This document shows positions 22,440-35,605 of a DNA stretch of 64,000 nucleotides, piece by piece. The notes beneath the pieces were generated by a model, which did not search any database, was not told the DNA's origin, and saw nothing but the letters and a program-made list of their open reading frames with translations. The stretch covers positions 109,175,906-109,239,905 of the forward strand of contig CM041292.1 in NCBI GenBank assembly GCA_023052935.1, given 5' to 3'. Each line of letters starts with the position of its first letter. Position 1 is the stretch's first letter. The translations under genes were made by a program, and so were the position numbers. The stretch comes from Piezodorus guildinii (lineage: Eukaryota; Arthropoda; Insecta; Hemiptera; Pentatomidae).

Positions 22440-23345
22440 AGCAAAATGTGGGATAAGCAATACACGACTTTTACTTACCTCCGTTGTTGAAATCAATTCA
22501 ATAATTTTTAAATTATGCTAAAGTTGAATAAGGACTAAGGAATTACATGAAGTTTCGATAGAAACCTGTGATATATTATATTAATATCCAAAATAATCAG
22601 TTTTTAATTTATATTCAACACTTTCGATTACTTCTTACAACTTTGTGTTGAAGATAATTTTTTTTTCTAAAATCTTTAGTTTTTAACGGTATATTATACA
22701 TCAATATTACTGTTCTCATGTCTAAAAATAAAATAAAATGATACTACATAAAAAGATTGTTTTCATTCATTTATTCATTCATTTAGTTAATTATCAAATA
22801 TAACTTATTATACATGTTTTTCATCAATGCTAACAATATTATATGCTTACTTTTATTCGAATTTACAAAATTAAAAGACCTTTAGAAGAAAAACAATTTA
22901 AAATATCGGAATTTCAACTATGGTAGACAGTTTCTATCAGAATGACGCTCTCATCATATTAAAGCCCATTAAATTTTACATAGATACAGGGTTTAAGCAA
23001 AATCGTTTAAGCCGTTTTTGAGAACTTTGTAAGAAGGAACAAAATGCATGGTGTAAAGTGGCTCTTCTGGTTTGCTAAATTCGTTGAAATAGTTGATGTA
23101 ACATTTCAGGCGTATATGTTCATAGTAATAATATGGAATTTCAGTTTCATAGGACTTTTCGTTTTAACGCTGAACTTACCACACACATACACACACGCCC
23201 ACGCGTTTATACAATTTATATTTTTCAGGCTAGAATGACCCCACAGACCTTTTTTGCGGGACTTGATCATTTGCAATATTTTCCTTAACTACTAACTATA
23301 TATTTCGTATTTAGGTAAGTAAATATAAAAATACATTCCACATAT
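22440..23345 (+). mobile_element. Dispersed repeat A, second copy in direct tandem
   Basis: Begins GCAATACACGACTTTTACTT and ends TTTTCCTTAACTACTAACTA..GGTAAGTAAATAT. Internal landmarks include TTTCATAGGACTTTTCGTTT, CACACACATACACACACGCC and GACCTTTTTTGCGGGACTTG. A piece after the CA tract is missing: the GTGTATTTCCGTTG landmark is absent. The junction with the preceding copy is tail-to-head with only a few bases shared. Confidence 0.75.
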
Positions 23346-24480
23346 AAAGTAAAATATTATTATTATATATAATATGATACATCCTTTCCGAAATTTAAAA
23401 ACCCAGTCACGCCAAAATAATGAGTAATTTCTGTCAATTGAAGAAAGCTAAAAGCTTACCTAAATATAATTTAGAAAATACATATTATTTAGTTTATATG
23501 AACAACCATGAATGCTCAAGGTTCAATGATTCTGTATATAAGATATATGTTACTGTTTCTAGATCGACGGCCCTGTAAGGAGGTTATAAAGCAGACCAGT
23601 TGCCTGGATTTTGTCTATATATTTTAGGTGGTTAATTTCCCAAAGAGTTGGTGAGATATAATAAGACAGCAGAAAAAAATATAATAAATAATTATTTATA
23701 CCACGGCATAAAATGAACAACAGTTGATTTGTATTTAATATTATATTAATAAGTCATCTGTCTACCTTTCATAAATAACTACGTCTCTTCCTGTCTTATT
23801 TAAACATTAAATTCTGAGCTCTTTGAAACCTAGTATAAAATGAAATCTTTCTTAAGATTCGCAAAGAACAAAAAAAGGATCCCTTCATCCAGAGGACACC
23901 GAGGAGGATGTTTTTACTTAGTACCTTGCGAAAATAATAATGTTATCAACATGGAAGATAGCCTTATGACGCTTCCTGGTCGTGGCCTCTTTTAATAAAT
24001 CAGCTTTTATATTTTGTTTTACTTTATTGAGAGCCTTCTTGGAAAAAGTAATAATATCCTTCATGACTTTCTTTGTGGATTCTTCATCAAACACTTGGTA
24101 ATTGTACCATGAACTTTTAGGTTTTTTTTCTTTTATTAAGAAAAATGACATCATTTAACTTTTATCTATAATAAAAGGGAAAAGATTTATTCGAAACACG
24201 GGAGACTTTTTTACTTTATATATATTTATATATTTTATTGATATTTGTTCTATAAACCTTTTGATCTTGTATCATATTTATTTCACTTTCATATGCTACT
24301 GAAAGTTCATTAAACGATATATATATATATATATAGTGATTAAATTTTCGCTGATATTGATATTTCCAATAACCCTAACATATGATGGTTTATATAATAC
24401 TGTATGTACTTATATGTTTATGTAATTTTATGTGATGTAGGAGTGGGATAAATTTTATTAGTTATGTATTACAGAAATAC
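23346..24480. other. Unassigned, with one 78-codon minus-strand frame
   Basis: Mostly A+T-rich. A minus-strand frame at 24154-23918 is Lys-rich with normal-looking composition; see its own entry. A (TA) run of about 10 units is at 24317-24336. Confidence 0.35.
23918..24154 (-). CDS. Unrecognised 78-residue open frame, doubtful
   Basis: The frame starts MMSFFLIKEKKPKSSWYNYQ and ends KRHKAIFHVDNIIIFARY. Unlike most frames here it is not a simple-repeat artefact nor part of a recognised repeat. The C-terminal half (helix-like FSKKALNKVKQNIKADLL, then a basic link, then IFHVDNIIIFAR) faintly recalls a histone-fold helix 2/loop/helix 3. That is only an impression, not a family call. There is no start context, promoter or splice evidence. 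It may be chance or an exon or retrocopy remnant. Confidence 0.15.
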   Translation of the reverse strand: MMSFFLIKEKKPKSSWYNYQVFDEESTKKVMKDIITFSKKALNKVKQNIKADLLKEATTRKRHKAIFHVDNIIIFARY

Positions 24481-24484
24481 CTAT

Positions 24485-24915
24485 TGGTTTATTTTTTTTT
24501 AATTAATGAACCTTTGTAATCGACCAAACAAATAATAAAAAAAAAATTACCCCCTCTCAAAATTTGAGGGTTTACGTTTCAAGATACGTAGAGTCTGAAA
24601 AACGCATAAAAAAAACAAAAAACATTTGTCCTAATTAATGAATAACTACTAAAACACACTTTGAATATATCTACTTAATGAATAACACTTTTAGTCCTTA
24701 GTGCTCAGTCATAGATATTTAAATTTCCTACAAAATGAAAAAAGGATCATTGAAATCGGTTCAGAACTAGCAGAGATATTTCGTTTGAAATTAAGAGTAT
24801 GGATATACCCTTTTCCTTTGGATTATTTATTGATTTTCATTTTAGCTAATTGCCTATTATCATAATTGGAAATAATAAACTATTATGTAATAATTTGCAG
24901 CGTTTTTTTGTGTTT
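24485..24915 (+). repeat. Dispersed repeat B, full-looking copy
   Basis: Contains CCTTTGTAATCGACCAAAC, CCCCCTCTCAAAATTTGAGG, GTTTACGTTTCAAGATACGT, GAACTAGCAGAGATATTTCG and TTCCTTTGGATTATTTATTG, in the order seen at 870-1220. Non-coding. Confidence 0.65.
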
Positions 24916-25655
24916 CTAGTTTCGTCGTTTAACAAAAAAATCCCATTTTTTATAATAATTGTTATTGTATTGTTTTTTATTTTTGCGTTATTCACTTTTA
25001 TTTAGGGTTCACAATATGATTTTATAAACACTGGTTAACAGTATAACAATTATGAACTATTTTATTGTTAAATAGAAACACAATTATTATAAACACACAT
25101 TTACGAGTACATATAACAAGGTAATGGTATTTGGGGCTCGGTAACTGAGAAGGGGATAAGGGTGAAGGATGCTTCAAACTGTCGAAAGAATGTTATCCTG
25201 GAGAATAGAAGGGACTGGAAATAGAGGACTGACTTCTTGATGGAATGGAACTAGGACCTCAGGGGACCAAAAGAAGAGGCAAAACCTACGGCAGGAGATC
25301 CAAATCGAAATGGACCCTCTTTTCAACTAGGTCGGGTCACTAGGGAACTCTATCACTGTAGGTGCCTCTTCTAGAAAATTAATTGGCCAGTTAGAAAATT
25401 TAAATTTAAAATGCTAATATTGTTAAAAATGTTTATCAAAATATATTAATTGCACTGTTAGTATCTCGAGTAATATGAACCAATAAAATACTAATTTTAA
25501 TGATAGTAATCTTCTCTATGTATATAAAATGATAACCTGATTTTGGTTTCCGCTAATTCCTTCTTAACCACAAGACGGATTTCTACACGGTTTTCATCAT
25601 TGAAGATTTCCTATTAAAATACATTGCAATTTAGCTTTTCATTAAATAGGAAAAA
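24916..25655. other. Mostly unassigned; possible retroposon C-terminal scrap
   Basis: At 25125-25370 the sequence is GC-richer and one frame reads KRRGKTYGRRSKSKW, loosely like the RGRP-x-RW tail of non-LTR proteins. The frames are heavily broken and this is uncertain. Confidence 0.25.
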
Positions 25656-25800
25656 TGAATTTTCTGTAACTAAGCCATAAAAAAAAATATTTCTTAAATA
25701 TAAGTCGTAAAATAGACGTATAATATACCGTTGGAAAAGGAAGATTTAAAAAAAGTTAATATACTATAAAATTAGTCGGAGAAGTTAATAGAAAGATGTT
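25656..25800 (-). mobile_element. Dispersed repeat A, short fragment
   Basis: TAGACGTATAATATACCGTTGG and the flanking sequence match the middle of inverted A copies at 18.9, 36.9 and 46.5 kb. Confidence 0.5.
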
Positions 25801-26320
25801 ATAAGCGCACAAGCGTCTGAATAAATGTTATTTGTAATGTGGATGAGGGAATTATTTTCATTCAAGGTTATCGTACAGGTTATATTCTTCCGTACAGTAC
25901 TCAAGATTTTAAAAAAAATTATAACAAGCAGCCTTATTATTACATAACTATTATATTAATAGTATACCCGATGTAATTGGTGTCGTTGAATGAAACGTAC
26001 AAACATCAAATTAGTGGTCCCAGAGTTTTGTTTAGTCTCTATTTTGGAAGTAGACTAACAGATCTTTAAGATGATGGGTAAACATGTTCTCTGGTATTTT
26101 GTGAATCAATTTTATGTGTGGATATTTCCAATGAACTTCTTTTGTTATCCTCAGTAACTTATGCTGCTTCCTTATCGATGGTAAAGGAACATTGTGAAAG
26201 CTTGTCCGACTGCCGAGTGTTCTCTATGGTCATGTAATAATAACCTGGTATGCAATGACTTCCGGGCCATTTCGGAAATCCAGATATGACCTATCAGTTC
26301 TTGATGGAAATTATTGCAAC
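25801..26320. other. Unassigned
   Basis: No gene or repeat recognised; frames are short and broken. Confidence 0.35.
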
Positions 26321-26321
26321 A

Positions 26322-27480
26322 ATAAAAATCTAAAATTCTGGTGCGCGCAACACAAGACTCTCTTTTTTTTACCTCGTTTGTTAAATTCAATTTAAAAATT
26401 TATATATAAAAAAAAAGAAGTTTATTCTGGGACTATGTCCCTTAAGAATAACAAAACTGAACGGTAGATATTAATGTTCATGTCTGGTCAAGAAAGCAAA
26501 TAAAATTAATTTTTATTTACAAATGTTCAAAAATAAAAAATAAAAATAAATAAATAAAAAAAAATAAAATAAAATATATTAGACAAATATATTATATACA
26601 AAAAGTATGAATAGTAAACACAAAAGATTAAAAAAAGGAAAGAAAGAAGATAAATCTCCTAAAGGCTACTGATAGGGTTGAGGAAATTATAAAAAAACAA
26701 AGCAAAAACAAAAACAACTAATTATTCCACACCACTTAGATGAAATAGATAATTTTAACTTGCATTGAAATTAAAATAAGTCAGTGGCAGATTCAAATTT
26801 GTTGTGCATCTATTTGAGATGCCAAAAGATGTTGGAAAAGGTGAGATTTGAATGAGAAAGGTAGTATATAAGGTATATTTGGTACACTATATGACAATAT
26901 ATGGTACATAGATGAATTATATAGTTAAGTGAAATTAAAAAGCTCAAAGAATTAATTTAATAATGTTTCGATTAAATCATATGTTCTACTAAATAATCTG
27001 TTATGTTATTATATACAAAAACCAGTTAGTTCTACTGGCTTTTCATTACGCTCCTACTTTTACAATTTCGTGTAGAAGATAATATTTTCTATAAAATCGT
27101 TAAATTTCCAAAGGTATATGGTACACATATATATATTAGTGTTTTTATGTTCAAAAACACAAATATTGCATAAAACATATATATTTTTTCTGTTGTCAAT
27201 GCTAACTAGATGATATAAGTATTTTTTTTTCGAATCAACAAAATTAAAATTACTTTAGGGGAGGAAAATTTAACATAGGGGCATTTTAACCCTGTCAGGC
27301 TATTTCAATTAGATTGAAACCTACGTATATCACATCCCATTGAATATAACACCGATATAGCGAATTTTATTTTATCTAAAATCGTTAGAGCCATATTGGA
27401 TAAATTTGTAAAAAGGAGCAAAATGCATATTATAAAGTGACTCTTCTCAAAAAGTTTCAGTAACATCCCGGGACTGCTAA
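26322..27480 (+). mobile_element. Dispersed repeat A, copy split by a LINE
   Basis: Begins AAAATTCTGGTGCGCGCAAC at about 26331 and continues CTCGTTTGTTAAATTCAATT. It is interrupted by a family-L retrotransposon 3' end (about 26405-26890) and resumes near 26930 with landmarks GGCTTTTCATTACGCTCC, TTGTCAATGCTAACTAGATG and GTAAAAAGGAGCAAAATGCA. The 3' hairpin end is missing. Confidence 0.7.
26405..26890 (-). pseudogene. Non-LTR retrotransposon 3' end (family L) inside repeat A
   Basis: In minus orientation: a frame SFKSHLFQHLL, ASQIDAQQI, stop (about 26855-26795), then the 3' UTR ending in GGGACATAGTCCCAGAATAAA and an A tract, seen on the + strand as AAAAAAAAAGAAGTTTATTC at 26408. It has the same C-terminal signature and UTR end as the copies at 3.8, 6.8 and 7.4 kb. 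It is 5'-truncated and younger than the A copy it interrupts. Confidence 0.75.
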
Positions 27481-29364
<1,884 letters not shown>

Positions 29365-29514
29365 TGGTTGTAAAATAAGTTTTTACTGGTGATTACAATA
29401 AAAACTTCAGATTCTTGTAAATATTTTTAATCAATTATACATGGCCCATTTTGATATATTACATGCTATTATCTTTCAGACATTTTGGTATATAATTTTC
29501 AATTGTGAACTTGT

Positions 29515-29660
29515 GTCATCGAACAGAAAAATAAATAAATAACCTCCCCCCCTCAAAATTTGAGAGCTTCCGTTTCAAGATCCGAATCCGAATAACGAAC
29601 AAAAAAAATTCCGTTTGTCCGCCGTCTAATACTAATAAGGTGTAACTAGTAAATACTAAT
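29515..29660 (+). repeat. Dispersed repeat B, short copy
   Basis: CCCCCCCTCAAAATTTGAGA and TTCCGTTTCAAGATCCGAAT match the B core; the 3' part is lost. Confidence 0.6.
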
Positions 29661-29742
29661 AAGGTTTAGTATCTTTAAGAAGAAAGGTGCAAGGGAACAA
29701 TTTTATCTAAAAGTACAAAATATCGTCCAATTAAAAATAATC

Positions 29743-29843
29743 AATTGGAGGCTGATGTCTACTTCACCACTATTTTATTGATTAATAATCAATCTCACAA
29801 TTTTGATAAAAGAGTGGTGAAATTATATTTCAGCCTCCAATTT
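29743..29843. mobile_element. Small fold-back element
   Basis: Arms AATTGGAGGCTGATGT..TTCACCACTATTTTAT (29743-29778) and ATAAAAGAGTGGTGAA..TTCAGCCTCCAATT (29806-29843) are imperfect inverted repeats around a ~27-bp loop. About 100 bp in total and non-coding; likely a tiny MITE. Confidence 0.7.
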
Positions 29844-30069
29844 TACTTAAATAATTTTTTATATATTTTGCTTGAATTGTAAATGACGGTTTTTTTAATT
29901 ACAAGCATCCTTGAGTATGTTAATGTCATGATCCTTTTCTTATTTCTTTTAATACAATAATCATAATTAAAATTATCTTTCTGTCACTTAGTTATTCAAA
30001 CTTTACTTTTATAATAAAAACCAACGATTCATACGTACTATCTAAGTAGCTTCTAGTACCATTACACCG

Positions 30070-30400
30070 ATGATAAGTAGCGGGCAAAGCGGCCTTACCC
30101 GGTAGATAGTGCTGGGATAGACTCCATTCTGTGACTAGAGAGCTGTAGGCGGGACGATAGCACGCCCCAACAGTCGTTAATTACATAGCCGACTCCCAAT
30201 AGCAATGATATTGTCATCGCCGAGGAGCTGGGGCAATGTACAATGTGCCGGGTCGCCACCACAATCCCCGCCCGCAAGCAGTGGTCACAGTCAGGGCTCA
30301 GCTGAGTCGAGAGATAACTCCCATTATTGGGGCAATTGTGGTAAATGGATAGTTCCTCCATCCTTGGCATATTATTGGAGGTCTATTACACAGTCAAATA
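30070..30400. other. GC-richer island, possible retroposon remnant
   Basis: Clearly more G+C-rich than its surroundings. The minus frame 30370-30095 (91 codons) has DCDHCLRAG..TRHIVHCPS, a C-x2-C..H-x3-C layout loosely like the C-terminal zinc motif of non-LTR ORF2 proteins. The plus-strand frame is equally open. I cannot decide; non-coding is possible. Confidence 0.3.
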
Positions 30401-30470
30401 TCGTATAGCTCAGTTATTATTAACACTTTACATTAATGATAAATTAAAAAATAAATATTATTAGAAATTT

Positions 30471-30476
<6 letters not shown>

Positions 30477-30512
<36 letters not shown>

Positions 30513-30524
30513 TATATATATATG
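30477..30524. repeat. (TA)n microsatellite
   Basis: About 23 TA units with one phase break. Confidence 0.9.
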
Positions 30525-32235
30525 TATACATATTATGATAACGCGATTGGGGTTTCCGCCATACACGATCCCTCCCAAGATATTTTCTATTCTGAGAATA
30601 AATATATCATTTTCAGTGTGGATACGAATCCCAATATTTCCCAGCTGTGTTCCTGAGTGCCTGAAATGCGGTACAAAAACTCAGTTGCTTGACAGCGTCG
30701 AAAATCAAATCTCAGAGACCTAACGGTTCGAAGTTCCAGCAAAAACTGTACAGAGTAATGGTAAGGTACAAAGGGTCAATTTTGTTATGTGGTTTTTGGT
30801 CAAGTATGGATGTGATTTTAAACGAAATTATAAAGATATATTCGAAGAAAAATCTGAAAATTATATATATTTAATTACTTTATGGGTAAAGTATTTTATG
30901 ATTCATTTCCTGAAGTTTGTAGGTTGCATCATAATAATGTTTGGAATTTATTTTAATTTAGTTTGTTTTTGGCTGTCCTGTATACACTACACGTATTCGA
31001 TTACTTAAACTCAGCCTTAATCAATAGATCAGCAATAACATTGTAACATCTATTCCTTGCTTCTCTCAAATATTTCACGTGATCTGTGAAACTATTTAAA
31101 TTATTATAATATTTTTTCATTCCTAGAAGAAACCCAGATTCTGATAAAACAAGGTAAAGGATTTCATACACAGTGCATACAGTCTTTGGAATCCTTAAAC
31201 ACCTTAAATGTGGGTTTACTCCTGAGTAGAAATGCGAAGCGACAGTAACCAAAGCCCAACAAGAGGCACTTTGGACAACGGCCAAGAAACTAACTTGTCA
31301 AGAAGTGTTACATGGTCGTGTTTTCTTTCAAGCTGCTAAACTGGATTCTACTGATCTTGCGAATAATTTCCTCAGGGCTCTCATCTAAACACTTAAACAA
31401 AACTTGGATAGGCTAAAAATATCCGAATTATTTCATAATTAACTGATCTCTCATTGAAATTAAAACCAAATATTTCCCTTTTAAACTTACCTTTCTTCTT
31501 ACCGCCGAACATTTCCAAAGTGAATCGAATATCTTCGCCTCCTCAACTCGTCATTTGCGGATGACATTTAAATTCCTGCACATGTTTATCATAAATTAAA
31601 AAACTTATTTACGTAGGAACAAATATATATTCGAGGTAATTCTTGATGCAGCCACGAAATCTTTATATGACGTAATAATAAAACAGTTGCTTCCTTGGGA
31701 CGAAATTAAAATTCTGAAGTAGATTCAGATAGTTATTGTAAATTTTTTTTTTTCTGATTTGTTTTTAGGAAAAAAAATCATCATAACAGATTTTTCAGCA
31801 GTAAATGATCTTGAAGTTTTAATTAGGAAATTCAGATAACAACGATTAATGTTAGATATTAAGAGTTAATTAAAAGTAACTGAACTAATTCATTAGTAAA
31901 AATAATTTTGATTTATTTTCTGCATCTTTCAGTTTTTTTAAATTTCATACCTTTATTTAAGACTAACCTATAGTGGTTCACTTAGTAATCGAAATGTCAC
32001 TTTGACTTTTCTTATTTTTGCTTTTAGTATTTGTGCGTTATCCGTTTGCCTTAGTTGTATTTTTCTCGTTTGCTGCCTGGGAATTTACAAAAAGGAGAAA
32101 ATGATCTTTTCATTTATATTTGGAAGAGCTTGCGAAGCTTGTAGCATGGCACGCATTTCGTTGTTGAAAATTGTAGTTAATTTCTCTGCTGGCTTCGTTG
32201 CACTTAGTGATACAAAGTATTGGAAATATCCTTAA
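30525..32235. other. Unassigned A+T-rich DNA
   Basis: Several 60-94-codon frames on both strands (for example 31285-31001 minus, 32002-32235 plus) carry no motif I recognise. Composition is uneven but no repeat partners were found. Confidence 0.35.
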
Positions 32236-32247
32236 TCTCTCTCTCTC

Positions 32248-32311
<64 letters not shown>
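32236..32311. repeat. (CT)n-(TA)n microsatellite
   Basis: A short CT run followed by about 30 TA units. Confidence 0.95.
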
Positions 32312-32312
<1 letters not shown>

Positions 32313-32639
32313 TTGGTCATCGCATCACGCGTTAATGGTTGACGGATTTCTCTAATTCTTTTTTTGTTATGGTTATATCAATCAGGAGGAGGATCCTATT
32401 AAAAAACAAAAAATAAAAGTTACTTTGGTTGATAGCTTTTTATTTTTAATATTCTAAAGTAATAATGATCGCTTTGAACTTTGACTGAAAAAAATTCTAT
32501 TGATCATGCCAATGATGACCTTTAGGGTAGCGGCCGATAAACTAATTATTTTTCTTTTCTTGTCTCATTTATTGTAGAACAAACAAGAAAAAAAAAATTG
32601 ACATTTTGTCTTATTTATTTGTTTATTTTATTAACCAAA

Positions 32640-33510
32640 CAATTTTAAAAACCATCCCGAGCTTGCAACTCTATATGTGTAACCTTATTCTGAGTTGGTG
32701 GCTGGATTAGTGAATTTTGGGGAAGATCCGGAAATTCCTGCAAATTTGGTGGTGGAGGATGAGGTCGTTCAGAACGGTTTGTTCGCTGAATCCTGAAGCC
32801 CTTCAGTACTTGGCACCCACAATAGATTTCTGGATATGCTCCTTGGCAGTTGGCGCATGTCGCTGGTGTTTCTTCTTACAAGTTGTGCTGTCGTGGTTAA
32901 GACCATATCTCACGCAACGTGGAGGGTGGTTACAGTATGACTTCGTGTGGCCGTACTGCTGGCATCTGATACACTGTGGTGTAACTCTTTTTCTTCTAGG
33001 TTCTTTAACTTATATTTTTGCATAAAATATGGATTGAATTTTGAAAATGTTATCATTTTAGGTTGATTTGGAGATGTCAATAAAAAACATGGGAAGTGGG
33101 TTTTTCAATCGAGAAATTACATTGCTTATATTCATTATTTTATAGTCATATTTGTTAACTCTTTTTTAATTTCAGAAATTGGGGTAGTGTGGTGCAGATT
33201 TTTAACGACTATCCTGTAATTTGTGTCTTCGGGATGTTGATATGTGTGAAAATCAGTTTCTGTATGCTTAAGACTGGCTACTACTAGTTTTCGATATACA
33301 TCTGATACAGCTGTACTAAATGGAAGAATACAACTCGCACGATCCTTTACGATACATATATATATATATATATTTGGAGGGGGTTGGAGAAGGAACCTAC
33401 AATCTATTGGTTTTTTCTTTTGACAAAACTGCGGTTTCATGTTGTGATTTGACTGATAAAAATTCATTTTTCCGGCTAAGCTGAAATATGAATTTAGAAA
33501 TGCCATTCAA
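32640..33510 (-). pseudogene. Jockey-type retrotransposon ORF1 (gag-like) remnant
   Basis: Read on the minus strand from 33506: TETDFHTYQHPEDTNYRIVV, then KNLHHTTPISEIKKEL, the segment that precedes the zinc knuckles in Jockey-clade gag proteins. Next come NVISRLKNPLPMFFIDI and KEPRRKRVTPQ, a CCHC knuckle CIRCQQYGHTKSYC (about 32977-32936) and a second knuckle CVRYGLNHDSTTC in which the second Cys is Tyr. A Pro-rich tail (RPHPPPPNLQEFPDLPQ) follows. Family gag proteins bind the element RNA. In-frame stops after KST and KI, frame changes and a (TA)n run at 33352-33373 break it. No linked RT is adjacent. Confidence 0.85.
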
Positions 33511-34300
33511 AGTTTCCGGCACTATATAACCAGCCCTGAAATGCCAATTATACGAAAATAAATACAAGAAAGGAAACGAGATGTCGGAACCAGCTGAAAG
33601 GGCTCTATTGTTCTAGGGAGCGGTCATTCGTAAGGGCTCAAGGTTCGCACCATTGTGTTTTATAAAAAGAATAAAAAGCTCACAAAAGTGTTTATTTACC
33701 GTGTACTCCTCTTAGGTTTACGTGGTCCAGCTACAATAGAGAAATTAAAAGTTTCATAAATTTAGCACTATGAAAAGCAAAATATTAATTAAAAGTAGTA
33801 GGACCCGAGATTAATGAAGATTGCTATAATAAAATATAGAAGAATAATAGTATAGGAGAAAATTATTAACAGGACCTAATGAAGCCTTTAACAAGACCTA
33901 AGGTCTCATAACCTCTGTGTTAAGCGTCAAAGGAAAATAATATTCTTGTCGGTAATAAGGAACGCGGCGGGTATTCATGATATATTACACCTTTAATAGG
34001 AGCCGTAGGTATAGCAAAGAAAATTTAGTGATTTTTTTTAATTACCTTCTTTAGTTTTATTTATCTCCTCACTACATCTTTCAACCTAATAAAAAAAAAA
34101 AAAAAAAAAATTAACAACAAATAATTCTTTTCAACTTCGATCCATATTTAAATGACAAATTAATCAGTAGCGTAAATACTGTTGTAATCGTTATGAGATT
34201 TGGGAAATTCACTTGTTTTATTCTCTTTTAGTCGATTTTTTACTACCTTTTTTTGATGATTTCGTTTAATTATTAGACGAAATCACTAATAATTATTAAG
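33511..34300. other. Unassigned; poly-A tract at 34090-34110
   Basis: No coding or window repeats recognised. Confidence 0.35.
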
Positions 34301-34450
34301 AAAGAAAGAAAGTAAATTTTATTCTTGGACCTTCAGTCCCCTAAGAATAACAGAAAAGTACAAAACTTTGGCTTGTGTCTGGCACAGAAACAAAAACATA
34401 AAAGAAATACAAACTTAAGATATAATATTATTTAAAATTAAGAATAAATA
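34300..34450 (-). mobile_element. Probable family-L retrotransposon 3' UTR
   Basis: AAAGTAAATTTTATTCTTGG, then ACCTTCAGTCCCCTAAGAATAACAGAA on the + strand, resembles the inverted UTR end at 26410-26460 (TTTATTCTGGGACTATGTCC, CTTAAGAATAACAAAA). A GAAAGAAAGAAA tail precedes it. No coding part was found. Confidence 0.5.
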
Positions 34451-35394
34451 AAGTTAAATGAATAACTACGATTACTTAGTATGCATATATGTTTATAATT
34501 ATATAATCATTAATGTGTATCTGAAGATATATTACTATTGTGCTTCTTATGGTATAATAAGGTCACCGAGAAAAACAGAAGAAAGAAAGAGAAAGGTGAA
34601 AATATATCTAAAACATTTTTTACATATTTGTTGTGGTCCTCATTTTAGAATGTGACATGACCACTATTCTAGCTTTTTGTTAACAATCAATCTGTCGATG
34701 GATGGTTGAGGAGATGAAGGAACAGTTGCAATAGATTATTCAACCTTAATTAATGTTGTTCTGTCTCCAGAATTTTTAATGACCTTCTTTGTTTTCAGAC
34801 CTCAGTGTTTTTTTTTTCTTCTCAGATAAAAATATTTTCGTTTAGAAAACATTCTCCGTTTTAACTAACATTTTTTTGGGGACTTCTTGGGGTATTATGG
34901 AAAAAAAATTGAATTTCAATTACCCCAAACATTTTTTCAAGCTTTGTTGTTAGCTGTAAATACTAAGGAAACAAAAGTCTAAATATCAATCTATTGCTCA
35001 CCTCTTGTAGGTGAATAAATCAAGTATAAACTATCTAAGAATTTGTTTGAAAAGATTAAATTATGTTTTCATACTATTATCATTATTTTTTGGTTAAAAC
35101 GCTACTATTTTTATTTTTTTTTATCTTTGAAAATAACGCTATCGCGCTTTACTGATTCAAAAACTCTAAACATATTTTCTCTATCTTCAAAAAAATCTGA
35201 GTTATGGGTAAAATTTCAATTTTTGTTTTCTCTTTTTTTTATTATTATTCGCGGTATTTTTTTTTTGTTGTTAAAAACGCTAATCAATGTTTTCACTATC
35301 CTGAAAAATAACTGAGTTATTGAATTAAATAACTTTTTATTGGCTGCCATTTTAAAATTAACCAGTTGATATTTATACGTCTGGATGCTAAAAT
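34451..35394. other. Unassigned A+T-rich DNA
   Basis: Short Lys/Phe/Ile-rich frames only. Two similar stretches at about 35075-35215 and 35215-35340 (GTTTTC..TTTTTTATT; ACTCTAAA/AATCAATGTTTTC; AAATC/AATAACTGAGTTAT) suggest a weak internal tandem duplication. Confidence 0.35.
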
Positions 35395-35605
35395 CATCCT
35401 TGCATGATCTAGTATTTTTGTGGCGAATCTAGAGAAAAAAAAAATCGTCTAATAGTTTCGGAGAAATACCGCGTACGGTGGACAGAGGACAATCGGATTT
35501 TTCTATTCGCTATACGTATCTAGAAACATAAGCCCTCAAATTTTAAGATGTGATTATTTTTTTTAATATTAAAAAGATTCATTATTGAAAGTAATAAACC
35601 GAATA
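35395..35605 (-). repeat. Dispersed repeat B, inverted partial copy
   Basis: ATAAGCCCTCAAATTTTAAG and TATTCGCTATACGTATCTAG are the inverse of the B core. Match judged by eye. Confidence 0.45.

Larger units (their letters stand above)
21106..22445 (+). mobile_element. Dispersed repeat A, copy with two nested insertions
   Basis: Starts AAATCTGGTGCGCGGACCAC, then ACATTCACTTACC, and ends ATTTTCCTTTACTACATATT..ATGTAAGTGAAAGC near 22445. The A sequence is interrupted at about 21325-21500 by module H2 and at about 21672-21945 by repeat C; A resumes at AGCAATGCTAATGATATCA. It runs directly into a second A copy. Non-coding. Confidence 0.75.

Noticed and set aside
30205..30408. A 67-codon plus-strand gene in the GC-richer island
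   Set aside because: Both strands are equally open, with no motif or start context; it is left as an unassigned block.
32717..33025. A 102-codon plus-strand membrane-like protein
   Set aside because: It is the antisense shadow of the Jockey gag zinc-knuckle region.
32640..33510. A retroviral or LTR-retrotransposon gag
   Set aside because: No LTRs, protease or integrase nearby; the segment before the knuckles is of Jockey ORF1 type.
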